The position numbers and the translations under genes are program-made. Below the pieces are notes generated by a model. It was not told the DNA's origin. It worked only from the letters and a program-made list of their open reading frames with translations, and searched no databases. Of a stretch of 64,000 bases of DNA, positions 63,181 to 64,000 are shown piece by piece (the stretch's first letter is position 1; each line of letters opens with the position of its first letter). Origin of the DNA: Deferribacteres bacterium (GTDB lineage: Bacteria; Zhuqueibacterota; Zhuqueibacteria; Zhuqueibacterales; Geothermadaptataceae); the NCBI GenBank assembly GCA_020633655.1, contig JACKDF010000009.1, positions 186,001-250,000 on the forward strand, in the 5' to 3' direction.

Positions 63181-63433
63181 TCCAACTTGTTGTTTTGCGT
63201 GGCTCAACTATTAATATGGTTTGGTTGATGCAACAGCGTGCACAATGTATCACTGTGCCATGATGCGGTTCAGTTGATAGCGGGATATCATACATTAACC
63301 TGCTATTTTTATCTTGCTTTAATTTTATATTTTTGCAAAAATAAAGATGAAATAAGTCAAGCTTCCACTCCTAGATACATAAATAAGCAGCAGCTTTCCA
63401 CCCCTAGCCGTATAAATCTCAACTGGAATTGTC

Positions 63434-64000
63434 ATGGAAGTAGAAAATATAGCAAAAGAGCTCACCAGGCTTTCCGATGCGGTAGGCTTAGGACAGTTTG
63501 ATATAGCAATAAATGGCGCTGATCTTCTGTATCAACAAGTAAATGAAAGTACTGATAAAAATGCTACGTTTTTTAAGATAATGTCGAATATCGCTAGCAT
63601 CTTTATTGATGTGGGACATATGAGGCCCTGTGATACTTCAACTCGAAAGGGCCTAAATATTCTAAATGATAACAAGTACGAAATAATTGAACAGATTGGA
63701 GATGATGCATTTTTTTATAACTTGAGTAATGCCAAATCAAATTTGATTGATATGAAAAATCCATTTGGTCATACTTTTTCTACAATAGAACAACTTATTG
63801 ATTTAAAAGGCGATATTTGGAAAGCAATAAAATCATTTAATGATAATAACGCCGGTCAAATTGCGCCTACCTATATTGTCAACCTGGGAAATTCATTAAA
63901 ACTACAGTTTCGCATTACAGAAGCTATGGAGTGCTACGATCTTGTAAATTCATTTAACCTTGATATTCCCCAATCTTGGGTAAATAGATCTGCTGCACTT
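63434..64000 (+). CDS. TPR-like protein (C-terminus off window)
   Basis: 189 residues visible before the right edge; no stop. MEVENIAKELTRLSDAVGLG opens a helical protein; NLGNSLKLQFRITEAMECYDLV and the following SWVNRSAA near the end have the spacing of TPR helices. No signal peptide. Full-length relatives with this layout can carry a C-terminal HEPN-type nuclease domain, but that part is not in view. A GGAA lies 8 bases before the ATG. It is AT-rich (about 65 percent by eye), more so than most of the window, as is the neighbouring brnTA pair. Confidence 0.55.
   Translation, partial: MEVENIAKELTRLSDAVGLGQFDIAINGADLLYQQVNESTDKNATFFKIMSNIASIFIDVGHMRPCDTSTRKGLNILNDNKYEIIEQIGDDAFFYNLSNAKSNLIDMKNPFGHTFSTIEQLIDLKGDIWKAIKSFNDNNAGQIAPTYIVNLGNSLKLQFRITEAMECYDLVNSFNLDIPQSWVNRSAAL

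Larger units (their letters stand above)
62716..63433. other. Intergenic stretch with photolyase relic and repeat
   Basis: 718 bases from the brnA stop to the last gene. It contains the photolyase fragment (62795-62890) and a repeat (63091-63180). No other gene is recognisable. Confidence 0.6.

Overview
The window is a 64 kb chromosomal piece of a Gram-negative bacterium, most likely from the FCB superphylum (Calditrichota, KSB1, Ignavibacteria or a relative). Three things point there: secreted proteins ending in the NYPNPF-type C-terminal sorting domain of the type IX secretion system (SGNH hydrolase at 14.3-15.7 kb and a 1,156-residue protein at 50.1-53.5 kb), a carboxypeptidase-regulatory-like TonB-dependent receptor, and families common in that group (DUF4954, DUF3857, M61 and S9 peptidases, iduronate-2-sulfatase-like sulfatases). 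Phylum placement is inference. I saw no rRNA, tRNA, CRISPR array, phage or transposase.

Layout. 0-9.5 kb (all minus): partial 2-oxoacid:ferredoxin oxidoreductase alpha subunit, a DUF4954 left-handed beta-helix protein, an acyl carrier protein, acetate kinase and phosphotransacetylase, glucosamine-6-phosphate deaminase, a SigZ-like ECF sigma factor, a glycerophosphodiesterase and a single-domain asparaginase. 9.5-20.7 kb: PHP-type metallohydrolase, secreted S9 peptidase, T9SS-exported SGNH esterase, dihydropyrimidinase and two tandem sulfatases. 20.8-27.6 kb: a fatty-acid-synthase-like island (LbH acyltransferase, PlsC-like acyltransferase, ACP, FabF, FabZ, FabA, FabH and a FabL/FabI-like reductase) that looks dedicated to a specialised lipid; it has no ketoreductase. 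28-39 kb (plus): a large TPR/DUF3857/transglutaminase protein, a TIR-STAND-TPR protein (candidate anti-phage effector), a DUF123 GIY-YIG protein, an acyltransferase fused to an ankyrin lipoprotein, a 58-residue membrane microprotein and a quinone-oxidoreductase-like enzyme. 39.6-49.9 kb: M61 peptidase, DusB, small secreted and membrane proteins, TrmH, an SDR, a CsgG-like lipoprotein and a translationally coupled eIF2B-like/NPP phosphodiesterase pair. 50-57.8 kb: T9SS cargo, CsgG-like protein, glutamine amidotransferase, TonB receptor. 58-62 kb: a light-response locus made of a DUF523-DUF1722 protein, a CarH/LitR-type B12-binding MerR regulator and a class II photolyase. 62.2 kb to the end: a BrnT/BrnA toxin-antitoxin pair, a relic of a second photolyase, and the start of a TPR-like protein that runs off the edge.

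The most distinctive signals are (i) matched 11-bp direct repeats embedded in two consensus sigma-70 promoters that face each other across the CarH/DUF523 intergenic region, with the CarH message apparently leaderless; (ii) a dispersed genomic repeat translated in frame inside the TIR-STAND protein; (iii) a rich set of non-coding palindromic elements (at least six families, several with two or three copies here), including ~82-bp paired-palindrome units lying just upstream of the ribosome binding sites of both ackA and the TIR-STAND gene; (iv) a ~186-bp nested inverted-repeat element with mutually exclusive hairpins and terminal T-runs on both strands; and (v) an acyltransferase-ankyrin fusion that keeps the ribosome site, signal peptide and lipobox of the downstream gene.
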